DNA of 64,000 nt from contig NZ_JAAWWD010000006.1 in assembly GCF_021404545.1 (NCBI RefSeq), forward strand, positions 24,120-88,119, in the 5' to 3' direction. The notes under the pieces were generated by a model. That model was not told the DNA's origin and did no database searches. It saw nothing but the letters and a program-made list of their open reading frames with translations. Positions within the stretch are counted from its first letter, which is position 1, and every line of letters starts with the position of its first letter. Shown in pieces: positions 34,014 through 42,299 of the stretch. The stretch is from Aestuariivita sp. (lineage in GTDB: Bacteria > Pseudomonadota > Alphaproteobacteria > Rhodobacterales > Rhodobacteraceae). A program made the position numbers and the translations under genes.

Positions 34014-35200
34014 CTCTTTGCCGCCTTAGCATTTGCCCTAGTGACGGCCTTCGCTACAACATCTGCCGAGCGTCCAGCGAAACCATTTAGGTCCCCCCAG
34101 TTAGCAACCGCTTCATCGTCTGACCCAGGGTCTAAAGACGAAATCTCTTGAGCCGCCTTGCCTCGCTCAAAGAAGTACACACGGTAATCCTTGTTGAGCG
34201 AACTCTCTGCGATTTGCTTGGTCGTAGGATTCGAATTCAGTTCAAACAGCTCGCGCACGTCAGACTCTGTTCCACCACACTCTTGAATTTGGCGAAGCGC
34301 CCAAATCAGATCGAGAACTACCGTGGAGTGCGTCGAAATCACCACTTTGTACCCGCGCTTCAATAGCTCCAAGACTAAGAGTAAGAACGTAGATACTGCT
34401 CGAGGATGGAGCCCCATCTCGGGCTCTTCGATGACAACCCATTCGATGTTGTCGCGTTTGGAGACCTTCCCTGCCGGACAGAGCCAATAAAGTCCCAGAA
34501 GAAGAGGTACGAATTCTCTCTGGCCAGCCGACCAAGCCAGGAAGGGAAGCCCCTCAGATAAGCCGTCGATTTCCAGCGTCAGGGTTTTGGTAAAGTCCTT
34601 GGGCTCTACGGTTAGCTGCGCACCGCCAAATAGGTTCTCAGCAATTGGCCCTTTGAGACTCTCGTTGAGCCGACCTTTCGCTGGGAACAGTTGCGCGGTC
34701 GAACCGAATTCGTTTTGGAGCAGGATATGAACCTGATGCGCGAAATAGCGAAGCACATAAGGATCACCGAAATTGAAGTTCCCAAAGGTTTGAGAAACTC
34801 CAGAGGGCAAACTAACAACTCGTTGTGCAGGAATGTAAAAGAGTCTCTCAGTCTGCGTGGATTTAGGCTTCTTAAACTTGGTAAGCGACTGAAGTTCGTA
34901 GCGCTGTCCTTCCCATGTAACGTGCGGGCTGTCGTTCAACATGCCTGCCATACCGCGACCATAAAAGCCGTTGATCACCGCGGCGGGATCGCTGTTGAAC
35001 ACAACGTTTTGCTGCTCAAAAACCCCAAGTACATGGTTTCGGTCCGCCGCGAGCTTTAGCGTTTGCAAGAAAACACTCTTACCGCTGGCTTGCGGCCCAA
35101 CCAAAACCGTCAGGTCGCCCAAATCCACTTTTGCTTCAGAAATTGGTCCGACATTCTCAAGGCGTATTGAAGTACGTATTTTTCTCTTCTTGATTGGCAT
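34010..35200 (-). CDS. AAA/ABC-type ATPase inserted in the type III R-M operon
   Basis: This 396-residue protein is of the SMC/OLD-like AAA group. Walker A is VGPQASGKS (to S42), a signature-like WSAGQREF is at 223-230, Walker B with catalytic glutamates is VVIEEPEMGLHP (to 266), and the H-loop is STHS (289-292). No TOPRIM domain is present, so it is not a complete OLD nuclease. It starts two bases after the mod stop and overlaps the next small gene. Stand-alone ATPases of this type act as sensors in several phage-defence systems; here it probably senses or powers the partner small protein. Confidence 0.85.
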   Translation of the reverse strand: MPIKKRKIRTSIRLENVGPISEAKVDLGDLTVLVGPQASGKSVFLQTLKLAADRNHVLGVFEQQNVVFNSDPAAVINGFYGRGMAGMLNDSPHVTWEGQRYELQSLTKFKKPKSTQTERLFYIPAQRVVSLPSGVSQTFGNFNFGDPYVLRYFAHQVHILLQNEFGSTAQLFPAKGRLNESLKGPIAENLFGGAQLTVEPKDFTKTLTLEIDGLSEGLPFLAWSAGQREFVPLLLGLYWLCPAGKVSKRDNIEWVVIEEPEMGLHPRAVSTFLLLVLELLKRGYKVVISTHSTVVLDLIWALRQIQECGGTESDVRELFELNSNPTTKQIAESSLNKDYRVYFFERGKAAQEISSLDPGSDDEAVANWGDLNGFAGRSADVVAKAVTRANAKAAKR

Positions 35201-35202
35201 CT

Positions 35203-38200
35203 TTATCCCTCCAGCGCGACGATCTTGAGGGACTCGATCCCTCGATCATCCACGATCTTCACCGCGATCCGCTTGTTGTCCCCGGCCTCGAACGGCAGCG
35301 ACACCGTGCCGTGGAACTGTTCCAGCAGGTCCTCGTCCAACTCCGCGCGGATCGTCTTTTTCAGCCGGTTCCAGCCGCCCTTGGCGTCCGCCATGGGGAA
35401 GAACACCTGATGCGGCATCAGCGACCGCTGATCGTAATCCTGATCCAGCGACCACATCGCGATCTGCTTCTTGCCGCCGCCCTCGATCTCGCCGGTCTTG
35501 GGGTTGAAATAGTCAAAGCCATGCACCTCGACCTCCCACATCCCGTCATCGCGCTTGCGGACATCGACTTCGGGCTGGCCCATCAGCCAGAAGGACTGGT
35601 TCGAGGATCGCGCCTTCTTCAGGTCCTCGGTTAGCATGTCCGTGTTCATCTGCACCTTGAGGAAGGTCATGCCGGGCACGTTCATCTCGTCGATGTCCTT
35701 GGCCGCCTCCGGGTCAAAGGTGAAGGCGCAGAACAGTAGGAACGCAGGCCTCGGCATCAGCGTATAGGCTTCGTTCATCGCCTCTTCGACCTGACGCTGC
35801 TCAAGCGCGGCATGTTCGGGGCCGAAGCTCACCACCACACGCTCGCCCGTATCGGCGACCGAGCCGCTGGCATGCAGGAACTTGGTGCCGGGGATCACCT
35901 CGAACTCGGCAAAGCGCATCATGTTGCCGCCCTTGCCGCGCACGCCGGTCTTCAACAACTCGTCGCGCCAGAGCGATTGGCGCGAGGTTTCGCCAGAGCG
36001 GGCGACGGTGCTGTCGGCCTCCTCCGCTGGTAGGCTTTCGTCGAGTGACAATACCGTAGGCGCAGGCACCGCCTCGACAGAGAAAGGGCCGGTGATGCGC
36101 AGCTTGGTCTTGTCGATGCGGGGCTTGTCGTAGAGCGTTTCCTGATCGGCGTGATCGGCGATGGACTGGTCCATGCGGCGCTGCATGGCCTGGCGCGCTT
36201 TGTGGAAGGCGTCGAAAGGGGCCTTCGCTGCCTCTGGCCAATCGGTGGGGAGGTCAAACGGCACCTCCCATTCCTCCAGCACGTCACCATCGCGGAACGA
36301 GACCTGCTTGCCCTTGCGATAGCCCTGGGTGGGCTTGATCGGCAGAGGGGGCGCGGATTTGAGCGCGGCGTTCAGATCGTCCAGCGCCGCTGTGATCTTG
36401 GGATGACCCTCGCCATAGATCGTGTCGATGTCGGGGTTGTTGGCGATGGATTTCAGCGTGATATGCGGCACGGTTTCATAGTCGAACCCGCCCTTCAGCC
36501 CCTCATGGGGATAGCGCAGGGCGTAATAGTCGAAACTGGCGGTCATCAGCCGCTGTTTGGCCAGCGTGATTGCCACGCGCGAGGTATCGCAGGTGATCCA
36601 CCGCCGTCCCCATTTCTCGGCGACGAAGGCCGTGGTGCCGGAGCCGCAGGTCGGATCGAGCGCCAGATCGCCGGGATCGGTGGTCATCACCATGCAGCGT
36701 TCAACAACTCTAGGAACAGTTTGAACTACATACGATCTGGGGTCTGATGCTGAGCCACCGGTTGCGGTGTCCGCCCAGTTGTTACCAATTGGTAGAACCG
36801 GATAGTCATTCAAGAAACGCTTGTACTTGAGGATTGTACCCGAAGCGATTGTTCGGTTGGCTTGAACTAGACGCCTCATCCCGTCGGGGTTTGTGGTCCA
36901 ATACCGATTTCCAGGCCTGGCACTGATCCCGAAAGCGTCGACAGGAAAATCACCTGGCGGGCGCTGGCTTGTGGCATTGTCATGCCGGAAAATGGCCCCC
37001 TTTTTCGGCGCACTTGAAAAGTCCTGCCGTTCTTCGCGGGTAAGTGTTCGCTCTTTACCGGTTTCATCGCGCAGCCAAACGTATTCACCACTTCCCTCCA
37101 TATGGTCGCTTTTGTCCCGAAGAGGTTGTCGAAATTTGACCTTGGATTTGTCCCTAGCGTACCAGAGGATGTAGTCATTCACGCCTGCCAAAAGCTGGGA
37201 TGTCTGACTGCTTGTTTTGATAAATGTAATGACTGAAACTTGGTTCTCGGCTCCGAAAACCTCATCCAAGAGCACCGTAGAGCGGTGCAAGTTCTCGTCA
37301 CCAATCTGGACAAACACCGATCCGCTTTCGGTCAAAAGCTCCCGCGCGAGCATAAGACGGTCACGCAGATAGGTGAGGTAGGAATGGATGCCCAGTTCCC
37401 AGGTGTCCCGGAACGCTTTGATCATCTCGGGTTCTTGAGTGAGGTCATCGTCTGACCGGTCTTTGACTTCTCGCTTGTTGGTGAAGGGCTGAAAGTTCGA
37501 CCCGTATTTGATGCCATAGGGCGGGTCGATATAGATCATCTGCACCTTGCCGCCCATGCTCTCCTTGGTCAGCAGCGAGTTCATCACCAACAGGCTGTCC
37601 CCCGCCACAAGCCGGTTCGACCAGCCCTTTTCGTGGTGGTAGAAATCCAGCGCCTGGCGCAGGGGCAGGTTCTCGAACGGGGCAGCGAACAGGTCCGGCT
37701 GCCGCCATTGCGTCGCCGCATCCGCCCCTTTGAGCCGCTTGGCCGCATTGGCCAGGATCGTCGCCGGGTCCACCCGTTCATGGACATGGAGCGAGACGGT
37801 ATCGACCTCAAAGCTTGTCTTCTCCGCCTTGCCCGTCCAATTCAGGTAAGGAGCCTGCAACCGTTTGAGTTCTTGCAGCGCGTCCTTCATCCGCTCGGGG
37901 TCATCACTGGCAAGTGCCGCGTCAATCAGCGTTTCAATCGCCCCGCGCGCGCTGTCAAAGTTCAGCACCGGGTCCAGATGCGGGTCATATTGCCAGCTTG
38001 TCTTTTCGCCGTCGGGATCAGTGTCGGCATGGACCATCCCCACCTCGGGGTTGTTCACGCGCGTCTCGCCATGCCGGTAAGACAGCACCTCGGTCGGTTC
38101 ATCCGACTTGCGGCTGGTCTTCTTGCGGGTGCCCGTAGCGGCCTTTGGTTCCCTCGCCACCGGGGCCGTGAGTTCCAGATCAGCCACATCCGCCCGATAG

Positions 38201-38391
38201 ACCGACCCGCCACGCCCCTTGCCCCGGCCCAACGTGCCGTCGTCAATCAGCGCATCCCGCGCGGCCTCATAGGCCTCTTCGGTTAGCGTCGGGATGTGAT
38301 CCCGCAGCCGCGCCAGCATTGCCCCGTTGCCAATGGAGGAGCCATCCTCTGGCGTGAGAGACAGGATCAGGCCAGAAAGTTCAGATGACAT
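35203..38391 (-). CDS. Type III DNA methyltransferase Mod subunit
   Basis: This 1062-residue protein methylates adenine at the recognition site and directs Res. A beta-class order is seen: the catalytic DPPYG at 289-293 precedes the SAM-binding DPTCGSGTT at 579-587. The N-terminal 100 residues resemble a winged helix plus a basic linker (ATGTRKKTSRKS). It is longer than classical Mod proteins (about 650), with a C-terminal extension of roughly 350 residues that may recognise DNA or contact Res. It heads the five-gene minus-strand operon mod, ATPase, small protein, res, RT. Confidence 0.92.
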   Translation of the reverse strand: MSSELSGLILSLTPEDGSSIGNGAMLARLRDHIPTLTEEAYEAARDALIDDGTLGRGKGRGGSVYRADVADLELTAPVAREPKAATGTRKKTSRKSDEPTEVLSYRHGETRVNNPEVGMVHADTDPDGEKTSWQYDPHLDPVLNFDSARGAIETLIDAALASDDPERMKDALQELKRLQAPYLNWTGKAEKTSFEVDTVSLHVHERVDPATILANAAKRLKGADAATQWRQPDLFAAPFENLPLRQALDFYHHEKGWSNRLVAGDSLLVMNSLLTKESMGGKVQMIYIDPPYGIKYGSNFQPFTNKREVKDRSDDDLTQEPEMIKAFRDTWELGIHSYLTYLRDRLMLARELLTESGSVFVQIGDENLHRSTVLLDEVFGAENQVSVITFIKTSSQTSQLLAGVNDYILWYARDKSKVKFRQPLRDKSDHMEGSGEYVWLRDETGKERTLTREERQDFSSAPKKGAIFRHDNATSQRPPGDFPVDAFGISARPGNRYWTTNPDGMRRLVQANRTIASGTILKYKRFLNDYPVLPIGNNWADTATGGSASDPRSYVVQTVPRVVERCMVMTTDPGDLALDPTCGSGTTAFVAEKWGRRWITCDTSRVAITLAKQRLMTASFDYYALRYPHEGLKGGFDYETVPHITLKSIANNPDIDTIYGEGHPKITAALDDLNAALKSAPPLPIKPTQGYRKGKQVSFRDGDVLEEWEVPFDLPTDWPEAAKAPFDAFHKARQAMQRRMDQSIADHADQETLYDKPRIDKTKLRITGPFSVEAVPAPTVLSLDESLPAEEADSTVARSGETSRQSLWRDELLKTGVRGKGGNMMRFAEFEVIPGTKFLHASGSVADTGERVVVSFGPEHAALEQRQVEEAMNEAYTLMPRPAFLLFCAFTFDPEAAKDIDEMNVPGMTFLKVQMNTDMLTEDLKKARSSNQSFWLMGQPEVDVRKRDDGMWEVEVHGFDYFNPKTGEIEGGGKKQIAMWSLDQDYDQRSLMPHQVFFPMADAKGGWNRLKKTIRAELDEDLLEQFHGTVSLPFEAGDNKRIAVKIVDDRGIESLKIVALEG

Positions 38392-38412
38392 ATGCGCCCC
38401 TTACCCTTGAAA

Positions 38413-38682
38413 TCACTTGTGTTCATTTTGGCAAACCATAGCGGGATCACCCATCGATTGCATTGCGGAAATGCGATGCACCTGCCCGCGGTACAGTGGC
38501 GATGCGGCGCGCGGAATAGATCTCCACCGTCGACGCCAATGGTCGTTGGTGCCAGCGTTAGACCGATCGGGGCCCGGTAGCTCGGTCAACTTGATCACAT
38601 AGAGCTGGTAACTGGCATGCTCGCTCCCGCCGGTGTCTTTCCAGCGCGCGGTGAACTCGTCGATCAGTGGGGTTTTGCTCAT
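38413..38682 (-). pseudogene. Truncated N-terminus of another DNA methyltransferase
   Basis: The first 37 residues (TPLIDEFTARWKDTGGSEHA, then SYQLYVIKLTELPG) match the N-terminal signature of large class I SAM-dependent DNA methyltransferases of the type IIG/YeeA-like group (F-x-ARW...GGSE-x-A-x-Y-Q-L). After that the frame runs into arginine-rich, unrelated sequence and stops. The rest of the gene is gone. This is probably a remnant of an earlier restriction locus replaced by the present mod-res operon. The family match is from memory of the motif. Confidence 0.6.
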
Positions 38683-38688
38683 ATGAAA

Positions 38689-39264
38689 TTAGTTGCTCGG
38701 AACGGGAATGCGTTCAGTTAGAAATTGTTCGAAGGTGGCGTTTTCGACCACATGGGCGCTGGCATTGCGTTTCCTGGTAACAACCTTCTCGGTCAAAGCG
38801 CACAGGCCAAGAATTACCATCCCCGGGACAAACCACAGCCACGTCGTCAGTGATAGCTGCCCGCTGTTGAGCAAAGATTGAATAAGGGGCCACAGCAAGA
38901 AGGGCATGGCGGCTACGGTTGCCCACCTGACCGGCTTCATCCTTTCTTCGGCTTCCACAGCAAACCGGTCATGTGTCTCGACTAGGTCGTGCTCCCATGC
39001 CAGATATTCGTCCATGACTTGGCCTGCGAGGTAGTGGCCGCAGCGGCAGTAATCACGCGTGATGTACTCGACCTGTCCGCAGGCTGCGCAGCGAACCGCA
39101 TTGATGCTATCCGCGTTCGGGCGCAGGTGTTTCTTTTGGCGGTCGCTTTCAGAGTTTTCTTCAGCCCGGCAGGCGCCTTCTAGTAGGCGCTCAATATCCT
39201 GGCCAAGCCGTAGCTTGCGTGGGCGTAGTTTCAGTACATCATCGGGAAATTCTTCATTTAGCAT
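38689..39264 (-). CDS. Zinc-ribbon membrane protein of unknown function
   Basis: This is a 191-residue protein with a zinc-ribbon-like cysteine cluster (RCAACGQVEYITRDYCRCGH) near residues 58-77, followed by two membrane helices at about 113-132 and 138-160. No family is recognised. Its start overlaps the stop of the XRE regulator (ATGA), so the two form an operon near the right end of the island. The role could be as a cargo or signalling protein. Confidence 0.7.
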   Translation of the reverse strand: MLNEEFPDDVLKLRPRKLRLGQDIERLLEGACRAEENSESDRQKKHLRPNADSINAVRCAACGQVEYITRDYCRCGHYLAGQVMDEYLAWEHDLVETHDRFAVEAEERMKPVRWATVAAMPFLLWPLIQSLLNSGQLSLTTWLWFVPGMVILGLCALTEKVVTRKRNASAHVVENATFEQFLTERIPVPSN

Positions 39265-39698
39265 CAGCTTACCAGCCTCAATACACTGTCGATTCTTGTT
39301 GTTTCCGGTTCCCCGCCTTCAATCGACAGGGCATCGGTGTTCATGAACTCATCGAAGAGAAATTCGATGGCATCCCATTTCTTTTCGGGGATCACAGTCA
39401 GCCCACGTTCAATGATCCGGCGCTCGACCGCGATTCCGATTTTGCGATAGGCGACCGCGATCTCTTCGTGCCTTCGGTTCTTGCCATCTTCCGTATCGCC
39501 CTCGAGCATCCAGAGCGGGTCGACGTCGAACACCTCATAGATTTGCAACATTAAATGGGCGGTCAGGTCTCGCTGGCCACGTTCGTAGTTCTGATACGCA
39601 CTTCGGCTAATACCCAATTTCTGCGACATCTCTTCTTGGGAGAGCCGGGCCATATTTCGAACTGCCGCAAGGCGATTTCCAAGGCCAACTACAGCCAT
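39264..39698 (-). CDS. XRE-family transcriptional regulator
   Basis: This is a 144-residue protein with a clear cro/cI-type HTH at residues 8-62 (MARLSQEEMSQKLGISRSAY, then QNYERGQRDL). The ATG at 39698 is preferred over a TTG two codons earlier. It is divergent from the excisionase-like gene, with a dyad between them, so it likely controls excision as a lysogeny-type repressor. Confidence 0.85.
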   Translation of the reverse strand: MAVVGLGNRLAAVRNMARLSQEEMSQKLGISRSAYQNYERGQRDLTAHLMLQIYEVFDVDPLWMLEGDTEDGKNRRHEEIAVAYRKIGIAVERRIIERGLTVIPEKKWDAIEFLFDEFMNTDALSIEGGEPETTRIDSVLRLVS

Positions 39699-39741
39699 AC
39701 TCAACTTTCGTTTGTATTTGTGTTGACCTCATTCGTAGTCA

Positions 39742-39764
39742 TTTGTATCAAATCTAGATACGAA
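39742..39764. promoter_or_regulatory. Candidate XRE operator in the divergent region
   Basis: TTTGTATC (39742-39749), seven bases, then GATACGAA (39757-39764) form a dyad with one mismatch, midway between the divergent XRE and excisionase genes. A second pair of AAACGATTT direct repeats lies at 39824-39832 and 39854-39862, 30 bases apart, next to the excisionase start; these could be operator or recombinase arm sites. Confidence 0.5.
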
Positions 39765-39875
39765 CGATGGCGACACGCTTGATTCACATACCTTCAGCGT
39801 AGTTTTGTTTTATTCTGGAAGCAAAACGATTTCTTTCGCCTTAGTTTGTGAGCAAACGATTTGAGGAGGCGAAGC

Positions 39876-40220
39876 ATGGCAAAGCATCTCGAGACACCCA
39901 AAGAACTGGCCGAGCGCGTCGGCATTCCCGTGTCCAACGTCCGCTACCTGATCCGCGAAGACATGTTGGACCACATCTATACAGCCCCTGGGCGCCGAAA
40001 TCCGAAGATCCCTTCCGGCGCATGGGAGCGTTACGTTGACAATTTCACGGTGAAGGCATGCCAAGAAGATCATCCCCGCCGCGCCTCGAGCGCGACCGCA
40101 AGCGTCCGTCCGAGGGCAACTGGTACATCTATTGGACCGAAGGGGGACGCAGCCGCGAGCACTCGACTGGCACTGGGGATCGCGACCAGGCTGAACTCTA
40201 CTTCGCAGAGTGGAAGCTAA
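39876..40220 (+). CDS. Excisionase-like HTH protein
   Basis: This 114-residue protein begins with a MerR/excisionase-type HTH (TPKELAERVGIPVSNVRYLI) at residues 6-25, and the following basic region fits DNA binding. GAGGAGG gives a good ribosome site. The last 55 codons overlap the integrase gene in another frame, and the C-terminal sequence (SSATASVRPRATGTS) looks unstructured, so the functional part is the first 65 residues. It probably directs excision together with the integrase. Confidence 0.72.
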   Translation: MAKHLETPKELAERVGIPVSNVRYLIREDMLDHIYTAPGRRNPKIPSGAWERYVDNFTVKACQEDHPRRASSATASVRPRATGTSIGPKGDAAASTRLALGIATRLNSTSQSGS

Positions 40221-41152
40221 GGCGCTTTAGGCCGGATCGAGCAGTTGAGCCGCACGAATTTTATGTGGCCGACGCAATTTCGCACTACCTGGCAAAACGG
40301 CTTGATGACGTCACCGATCCGGAGCGCTTGGCCAATGCGGCCAAGCCGATCATCCAATTTTTCGATGGTTATGCCGTTGGCGATATCAATGATGCGCTCA
40401 TCAAGGAGTATTGCCAGAAGCGACGAAAGGGCCGGGGTGATAAGGGGCTCAAGGACGGCACGCTTAGACGAGAACTCAGCCTGTTGTCGACCGCTATCCG
40501 ACGCGCCGAAGAAGATCAGCTGATCACGCGCAAGATAGCCGTTCGACTTCCACCGAAGCCCGAAGGGCGAATCCGATTCCTGACGTGTGATGAAGCGATA
40601 AAGCTGATCCAAGCGTCGCGAAGTTTCGATGCCCCTTTGGAAGATGGTGTGCCAACGGAGTCGAAAACCGAACACCTTACCTTGTTTCTCCGGATCGGAT
40701 TGCTGACTGGCCAGCGGAAGGAAGCGATCCTGTCCTTGCGTTGGTCCGATATCGATTTCTACAGCAACATCATCTACTGGAACCCGGTCGGGCGTCGACG
40801 GACCAAGAAGGAGCGCCCAAGCTCGAGACTGCCCGCGCGCCTAAAGAAACACCTGTTGCGCAGGCGGAGGCGATTTCCGGAAGACGAATTCGTTCTCACC
40901 CATCGCGGCAAGTCCCTGCAGAATATCAAGCGTGCGTTTCGAACCGCCGTTGTTGCAGCAGGCCTCGAGACCGAGGGAGACCGGAAAGTCGTACCGCACT
41001 CCCTGAGGCACACTTGCGCGACCTGGCTCATGCAAAAGGGTGCGCCCAAGTGGGACGCCTGCGGCTTTTTGGGCATGACCCTCGAGACGCTCGAAAAGAA
41101 CTATGGACATCACCACCCGGACCATCAGCGCGGGGCGGCGGATGCAATCTGA
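40058..41152 (+). CDS. Site-specific tyrosine recombinase (island integrase)
   Basis: This 364-residue phage-type integrase has catalytic R220 (TGQRKEAIL), H314-S-L-R317 and Y349 (LEKNYGHHHPDH). The position that is usually His in LGH is Met here (FLGM, M340), a variant I recall from alphaproteobacterial island integrases. An N-terminal SAM-like core-binding domain precedes it. The gene lies 105 bases from the right attachment site and overlaps the excisionase gene. It inserts the island at the tRNA-Pro 3' end. Confidence 0.95.
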   Translation: MPRRSSPPRLERDRKRPSEGNWYIYWTEGGRSREHSTGTGDRDQAELYFAEWKLRRFRPDRAVEPHEFYVADAISHYLAKRLDDVTDPERLANAAKPIIQFFDGYAVGDINDALIKEYCQKRRKGRGDKGLKDGTLRRELSLLSTAIRRAEEDQLITRKIAVRLPPKPEGRIRFLTCDEAIKLIQASRSFDAPLEDGVPTESKTEHLTLFLRIGLLTGQRKEAILSLRWSDIDFYSNIIYWNPVGRRRTKKERPSSRLPARLKKHLLRRRRRFPEDEFVLTHRGKSLQNIKRAFRTAVVAAGLETEGDRKVVPHSLRHTCATWLMQKGAPKWDACGFLGMTLETLEKNYGHHHPDHQRGAADAI

Positions 41153-41256
41153 CGTCCGGATCATTTCCGGAAATAGACCATCACAGACGTGAACAAAGGA
41201 GCAGTCAAATGGTAACGCATCACAATAAATACAGGGGGTTAGGTTCCGGCCCGATC

Positions 41257-41305
41257 CTTCGGGAGGCAGGGGTCGTGAGTTCGAATCTCGCCACTCCGAC
41301 CAATA
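41257..41305 (+). repeat. Right attachment site (attR), displaced tRNA-Pro 3' end
   Basis: This is a 49-base imperfect copy of the tRNA-Pro 3' half, with 41 of 49 positions identical. Its T stem (GTGAG with CTCGC) still pairs although the bases differ from those in the intact tRNA, so it derives from a functional tRNA-Pro of a different sequence. It is the end of the island opposite to the tRNA. Confidence 0.88.
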
Positions 41306-41612
41306 GTTTCAATGACTTAGCTGATCTCTGCAAATGCGTCTACTGTAACGGTAAGCACATAGTAAGCACGGCGTGGGTAAATCCAGGTCATTTGATGTCG
41401 AATCTGACCCGTTCGGCTATCGGTTCAGCTGCTTCGGCAGGATCGCTGCCATGGCTGAACGGAACTCACCCTGTCGTCCGTTGCCCGGAAACGGCACAAC
41501 CTCAAACTGACACGGTATTCCCGACGCTGCAATCGCTGCTTTGGCAGGTACCTCGATACCTTTCATGAAGGCCACAACAAGCGGCGTTTCGTAGTCCCTC
41601 AGGGAACGGTTT
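41306..41612. other. Gap beyond the island, no gene seen
   Basis: About 300 bases without a supportable gene. A short direct repeat GTAAGCAC-(ATA)-GTAAGCAC is at about 41353-41370. The sequence may contain eroded remains of the CRISPR-associated genes that follow, but nothing was recognised. Confidence 0.4.
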
Positions 41613-41823
41613 TTGGGGCAACCTCATGTGCTTGCAGAGGACATTTCAGCCGCTGTTTCGATCTTCGATGGGACGGGTCATATCATCCATGACGCTCTTG
41701 GACTTCGGCCGGGGCAAGGGGTGACCCCTGTTTCGGCCGCGTTGATGAAACTGGCGACGTCTCGGGGTCAGAGCATTGAAACAGGTAGATTGGCCCGTCC
41801 GCTGCCGGGCCGGACCCGTTGAC
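41613..41823 (+). pseudogene. Possible remnant of Cas1 C-terminus (type II)
   Basis: The translated segment VSAALMKLATSRGQSIETGR, followed by LARPLPGR, resembles the C-terminal end of type II Cas1 (helix, a serine-x-x-x pair, then a short LxLP end). It lies directly before a cas2 remnant, where Cas1 should end. No upstream Cas1 catalytic region survives, and a second frame reads TFQPLFRSSMGRVI, similar to the PFRPLVD region of Cas1, which suggests a frameshift. Support comes mainly from context. Confidence 0.4.
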
Positions 41824-41880
41824 CTTGGCAGGGCTGGGAAACTGAGCGCAACCGTAACCCATTTGTCAGCATATGGTCCG

Positions 41881-42186
41881 ATGTGGACTCTTGTGATGTT
41901 CGACATGCCGACCGACACCATACAGCAGCGAAGGGCGGCTGGCGCCTTCCGCAACGTCTTGCCTGATGAAGGGTTTGAGCGCAGCCGGTTCTTGGTCTAC
42001 GCCCGTTGCGTAAACGATAAAGAGGTCTTTGCCACGTGAGGCAATCGGATCGAGCGTCATCTGCCCGATATGGGCGACATTCAGATCCTGAACTTCACCG
42101 ACCGCCAATGTCGTGGTGGTACTCATTTCTCGGATCAGGGCCGTCCGAAGGCCCGTGAGACTCCAAAACAATTGGTCATGTCCTGA
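41881..42186 (+). pseudogene. cas2: Frameshifted cas2 (type II-C-like)
   Basis: The reading starts MWTLVMFDMPTDTIQQRRAA and continues GAFRNVLPDEGFERSRFLVY-A-R, which is the Cas2 ferredoxin-fold start with the metal-binding D in MFDMPTD. A stop is met at about 42039. In another frame the gene resumes as RIERHLPDMGDIQILNFTDR and ends KQLVMS, matching the second half of Cas2 (HLP...G.V.IL..TD.Q ... PEQL). One frameshift therefore separates the halves. Cas2 is a subunit of the spacer-integration complex; this copy cannot make a full protein. Confidence in the family is good. Confidence 0.75.
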
Positions 42187-42215
42187 TGCGATGCGCGATG
42201 GACAATCACAACGTC

Positions 42216-42256
42216 TCTCTGCCTAAACCCTGTAACTTCAGGTTGTTAGGCAGAGA
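42216..42256. repeat. Inverted repeat before the CRISPR-like repeat
   Basis: TCTCTGCCTAA (42216-42226) and TTAGGCAGAGA (42246-42256) form an 11-bp perfect stem with a 19-base loop. It lies between the cas2 remnant and the CRISPR-like repeat. It may be part of the old leader, or a terminator without a T-run. Confidence 0.6.
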
Positions 42257-42259
42257 TCC

Positions 42260-42295
42260 ATTGTAGCTGTTCAGAATTCGCGGTCCAACCGCAAC
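42260..42295. CRISPR. Solitary 36-nt type II-C repeat or tracrRNA anti-repeat
   Basis: On the minus strand these 36 bases begin GTTGCGGTTGGACCGC and end GAACAGCTACAAT. This is the length and the GTTG...GCTACAAT end pattern of type II-C CRISPR repeats, such as that of Neisseria. No second copy or spacer is seen nearby. On the plus strand it would read as an anti-repeat, and hairpins follow directly, so it could equally be a tracrRNA start. Its position 74 bases after the cas2 remnant supports CRISPR origin. Confidence 0.6.
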
Positions 42296-42299
42296 TCAG

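Noticed and set aside
41209..41568. Frame starting MVTHHNKYRG that crosses attR
   Set aside because: It reads through the tRNA fragment and has no homology-like features; the ribosome-site-like AAAGGAG is probably chance.
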